Program-made: the position numbers and the translations under genes
Assembly (NCBI GenBank): GCA_963827515.1
Contig: CAWHBF010000004.1
Location: 186,001 to 250,000 of the forward strand
DNA length: 64,000 bases
From: JABFSA01 sp963827515
GTDB lineage: Bacteria; Acidobacteriota; Vicinamibacteria; Vicinamibacterales; UBA2999
Reading direction: 5' to 3'
Notes under the pieces: model-generated
The model's input: only the letters and a program-made list of their open reading frames with translations
Told to the model about the DNA's origin: nothing
Database searches by the model: none
In this document: positions 61,466 through 64,000 of the stretch, in pieces
Position numbering within the stretch: the first letter of the stretch is position 1
Layout: every line of letters starts with the position of its first letter

Positions 61466-61897
61466 CTACTGGGCGGCGGGCCGCCGGTTCGTCCTGGTCT
61501 CGCCATCGTCCAGAAGGACCTTCCCATCGGCGGTGACAAGCTTTGCCAGCAGCCCGCGAGGCGCGCCGACGCGAGATGGAAACATCGTCACGGTCACTCT
61601 GTCCCCAGGCTTGATCGACGAGGCGCTCAGCGGAACCGGTACGCCGCCGACCTCGTTGCGCACCAGGAACGTGGTCGGATGCGTCTCGGCTCCCCAGATC
61701 ACCACCTTGCCTTGCTCGTCGGTGACGTTGAACATGACAAAGCAGTGGGGGTTCTTCCATACCCATTCCGTGACCTCACCGGTCAGGGTCACCTGCTGTG
61801 ACAGGTCGTAGGAAATCGCCGACCCGTGGTGCGCCGATGCCACGCTGCCGACGCCGGCAAGGGCTGCGCTCACAATGAACCGCCTGACAGACAGCAT
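61466..61897 (-). CDS. DUF6152 family secreted protein (c)
   Basis: ATG at 61897: MLSVRRFIVSAALAGVGSVA, cut before AHHGSAISYDLSQ. The pattern QVTLTGEVTEWVWKNPHCFV keeps the HH and NPH motifs of the other two, followed by KVVIWGAETHPTTFLVRNEV and a basic tail. It lies between the truncated receptor and paralogue 6 on the same strand. It is the most divergent of the three copies, with NPHC instead of NPHA. Confidence 0.84.
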   Translation of the reverse strand: MLSVRRFIVSAALAGVGSVASAHHGSAISYDLSQQVTLTGEVTEWVWKNPHCFVMFNVTDEQGKVVIWGAETHPTTFLVRNEVGGVPVPLSASSIKPGDRVTVTMFPSRVGAPRGLLAKLVTADGKVLLDDGETRTNRRPAAQ

Positions 61898-61919
61898 GGC
61901 CACCGCGCGTGAAGGCCGC

Positions 61920-64000
61920 CTAGAAGTCAAACTGCATACCCACCTTCGCGAACCGAGCCAGCATGATCGAGGTCGGACGCTGCCACGTTGCATAGGCGGG
62001 GTTCAGCGTCAAGACGGTATCGACGTTGAGCGCATTGTACAGATCGAAGCTGAACCTGGCGCGCTTGCCGCTGAAGTCGAACGTCTTGCCGAATCGAAAG
62101 TCGAGCTGATTCAACCGCTCTCCGTACATCTCTCCGGGCTCGACGAGGTTCACTGACACATTGGCGGCGCCTCCAGACAAGGGACGGCCCAGCGACGGCA
62201 TGATCACCGCATTCGTCGCGGTGTAATTGGCGGCGATCTCAGGGCCCGGGAGGCTCTGGAACGTGCTGCTCACCTGGATACCGACCTTCGGAATCGTGTA
62301 CGAGCCGAGCAGCTTGAACTGGGTGAGCGGTTGCTCCGTGTGACAGTAGGGATTGACGGGTGCAATCTCCGGCAACTTCGCCCGAATCTCGCACGTGTCG
62401 CGGGTCGTTTTCCCCGTGTCCACCCCTCCCTGCACGACAATACCGTTCCGGAGTCGCGCGTTGACCGCCAGCGCGACGCCGTTCCAACGAACGGTCTGCT
62501 CTCCGTAATTGGCCGCGGATGTCGTGTAATTGTTGGACAGTCCGAACTTCGCGGGAACGACATCGTAAAGGTCAGAGATCGTGTAGCCGCCTCCATCCGG
62601 TAGCCGGGAGTCCACAGGTGCGTTGATACTGAAGGGCGAGAAATCCGACGCCTCGACAGAGAGATTGTCGATGACCGTGAAATTCCCGTACCAGCGCCGG
62701 AAGTACGAAAAGTCCGCCGAGAGCCCCTGTGCGAGCTCCCGCTGCACGCCGCCCGAGAACTCCCAGTTGTAGTCGCGCTTGCCCCATCCGGTGAGGAGGT
62801 CCTCGTCGAAGTTCACGTCGGGTATGGCTGTACCGAAATTCCGATTCGCCACGGCGCCGCACTCCCCGTTCAGATTGAGATCCAGGAGGTTGCAGTCAGG
62901 AATGTAGTTTCGGTTGGCATCCGTCCAGGATCGCGTCGTCGAGTTCACCAGCCGGTTGACCGGGTTGCGGCTGCCCGCGATGCCGTTGACGGTGTAGGGC
63001 TCCACATACCGGTTCAGGCTCACCTTCAGTGCGGTCTTACCGTCGCCGCGCAGATCGTACACGGCGCCGAGCTTCGGGTTCAGGTCGTGCAGGGACAAGT
63101 TGTCGGTCTTCGGGTACTGGAAATTGCGCGTCGGCGCGAGCGGCGTTGGGCCGACCTCCTGCGCGGGAAAGCTGTTCTGGAACCAGTCGTACCGGAGTCC
63201 GACATTGAGCGTCACGCGATCGACCGTCCACCTGTCCTGCACGTACGCCCCGAACTGGTGGTTGACGTCGACGCGGAATTCGACCGGGAGCGCCCGCATC
63301 GTAATCTGGTTGGGAACGCCGTTGCTGAACCGGTAGCTCACGGAGTTGTTGTCGAAGTCCCGCTGGTTGAAGTAGCCGAAGATGTCGCCGACGCCGAACT
63401 TGAACGCGTGGGCGCCGGTGATGTAGGACACCGAGCCGCGGTAGACGTACTGGTAGCTCGGTCGGTTGATGTACTGATCCCTGGCTCGATACTGCCGCCC
63501 CGACGCCTGCTCCAACACGTTGATCATGAGCGGACTCAGACCTCGACCGGGTCGCGAATGGCCCGCTCGACCTTGTGCATGATGGCGCCGTCGATGAGCA
63601 GGCGGTTGGTCAGGGGCGACGTCACATCGGCCATGACCTGCCGTTCGAGCGGAAAGTAGTGTTTGGGCGTCGCTTCGTACGCCAGCGCCGCGCTGACGGT
63701 CGAGGGATAGTTGCTGGCCGTCTGCTGCTCGTAGGAGCCGCCTATCTTCACGCGCGGGGTCGCCTGCCACGCGAGGCGCAGACGGACGTCCTTGACGTCC
63801 GAGTCGTTCGAGACTGGCCGGTTCAGGTCCGGCTCGTACAGCCACACGTTTGGATCGTTGAAATTCTTGTCGTAGAACTCGTCCGCCGCCTATTTCGAGG
63901 TGATGGCGTACCGGGCGGCGAAATAGAACCACACCCGGTCGCGCTTGAGCGGCCCCCCAAATCCGGGATTGATGTCGAACAATCGTCTGATCGAGTCGGG
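61920..64000 (-). CDS. Oar-like TonB-dependent receptor, 3' two-thirds, with a frameshift and a premature stop
   Basis: The 5' part lies beyond the right edge. From 64000 the sequence reads FDINPGFGGPLKRDRVWFYF, then YAITSK followed by an in-frame TAG at 63892-63890 where other receptors have a Tyr codon, then ADEFYDKNFNDPNVWLYEPD. A frameshift near 63540 leads to SPLMINVLEQASGRQYRARD and the intact barrel (SYITGAHAFKFGVGDIFGYF, CNLLDLNLNGECGAVANRNF) ending ARFAKVGMQFDF. It is followed by DUF6152 and paralogue 6 genes, as in the 33-36 kb locus. Either consensus errors or inactivation. Confidence 0.86.
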   Translation of the reverse strand, partial: RLDQTIVRHQSRIWGAAQARPGVVLFRRPVRHHLEIGGGRVLRQEFQRSKRVAVRAGPEPASLERLGRQGRPSAPRVAGDPAREDRRLLRAADGQQLSLDRQRGAGVRSDAQTLLSARTAGHGRCDVAPDQPPAHRRRHHAQGRAGHSRPGRGLSPLMINVLEQASGRQYRARDQYINRPSYQYVYRGSVSYITGAHAFKFGVGDIFGYFNQRDFDNNSVSYRFSNGVPNQITMRALPVEFRVDVNHQFGAYVQDRWTVDRVTLNVGLRYDWFQNSFPAQEVGPTPLAPTRNFQYPKTDNLSLHDLNPKLGAVYDLRGDGKTALKVSLNRYVEPYTVNGIAGSRNPVNRLVNSTTRSWTDANRNYIPDCNLLDLNLNGECGAVANRNFGTAIPDVNFDEDLLTGWGKRDYNWEFSGGVQRELAQGLSADFSYFRRWYGNFTVIDNLSVEASDFSPFSINAPVDSRLPDGGGYTISDLYDVVPAKFGLSNNYTTSAANYGEQTVRWNGVALAVNARLRNGIVVQGGVDTGKTTRDTCEIRAKLPEIAPVNPYCHTEQPLTQFKLLGSYTIPKVGIQVSSTFQSLPGPEIAANYTATNAVIMPSLGRPLSGGAANVSVNLVEPGEMYGERLNQLDFRFGKTFDFSGKRARFSFDLYNALNVDTVLTLNPAYATWQRPTSIMLARFAKVGMQFDF

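Overview
This window looks like a chromosomal segment of a GC-rich, aerobic, heterotrophic soil bacterium, most likely an acidobacterium of the Vicinamibacteria (subdivision 6) type. That is an inference from gene content: several Oar-like TonB-dependent receptors with an N-terminal carboxypeptidase-regulatory domain, three DUF6152 proteins, six secreted proteins sharing a DGKPDLTGxW-type N-terminal motif, paralogous NHL-type beta-propellers, and abundant short palindromic or short-period intergenic repeats. I see no rRNA, tRNA, CRISPR array, transposase, integrase or phage gene.

Region 1 (1-9 kb) is housekeeping: the 5' part of a Ku gene, a small membrane protein, a secreted protein, thymidine kinase, elongation factor P, a divergent hsp20-htrA pair, an MscS channel, a short-form leuA and a divergent LysR regulator. 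Gaps are filled by inverted short-period repeats that probably act as terminators or promoter-proximal hairpins. Region 2 (8.8-19.1 kb) is one long minus-strand gene train: NarL-type histidine kinase and response regulator, a degenerate HtrA-like PDZ protein, a CPA2-antiporter-like protein, a striking fusion of a CPA2-like antiporter to trehalose-6-phosphate synthase, a 3-methyladenine DNA glycosylase, leuC and leuD. Most junctions overlap by 1-4 bases. This is the best candidate here for an undescribed system, an ion and compatible-solute stress module.

Region 3 (19.2-38 kb) is an accessory nutrient or periplasm island, all minus strand: two DUF169 genes that bracket it as near-identical direct repeats, DGKPDLTG proteins, two Oar-like receptors and a receptor remnant, an NHL protein, a B3-like metallo-hydrolase and two DUF6152 genes. 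Region 4 (38-45.6 kb) is a plus-strand tandem array of three NHL-repeat paralogues, each behind a conserved promoter. Region 5 (45.7-54.7 kb) holds an SMP-30-like protein, a GldF/GldG-like ABC pair and a plus-strand receptor-NHL pair broken by roughly twenty frameshifts.

Region 6 (55-64 kb, minus strand) carries a type-B carboxylesterase, a thiol/metal trio (thioredoxin-like, CcdA/DsbD-like, HMA-domain), a second metallo-hydrolase, a core-MetE-like enzyme, another DGKPDLTG-type plus DUF6152 pair, and a TonB receptor running off the right edge. Single-base frameshifts occur in about a dozen genes and cluster between 49.4 and 54.7 kb, so either consensus indel errors or real decay must be considered when using coordinates.
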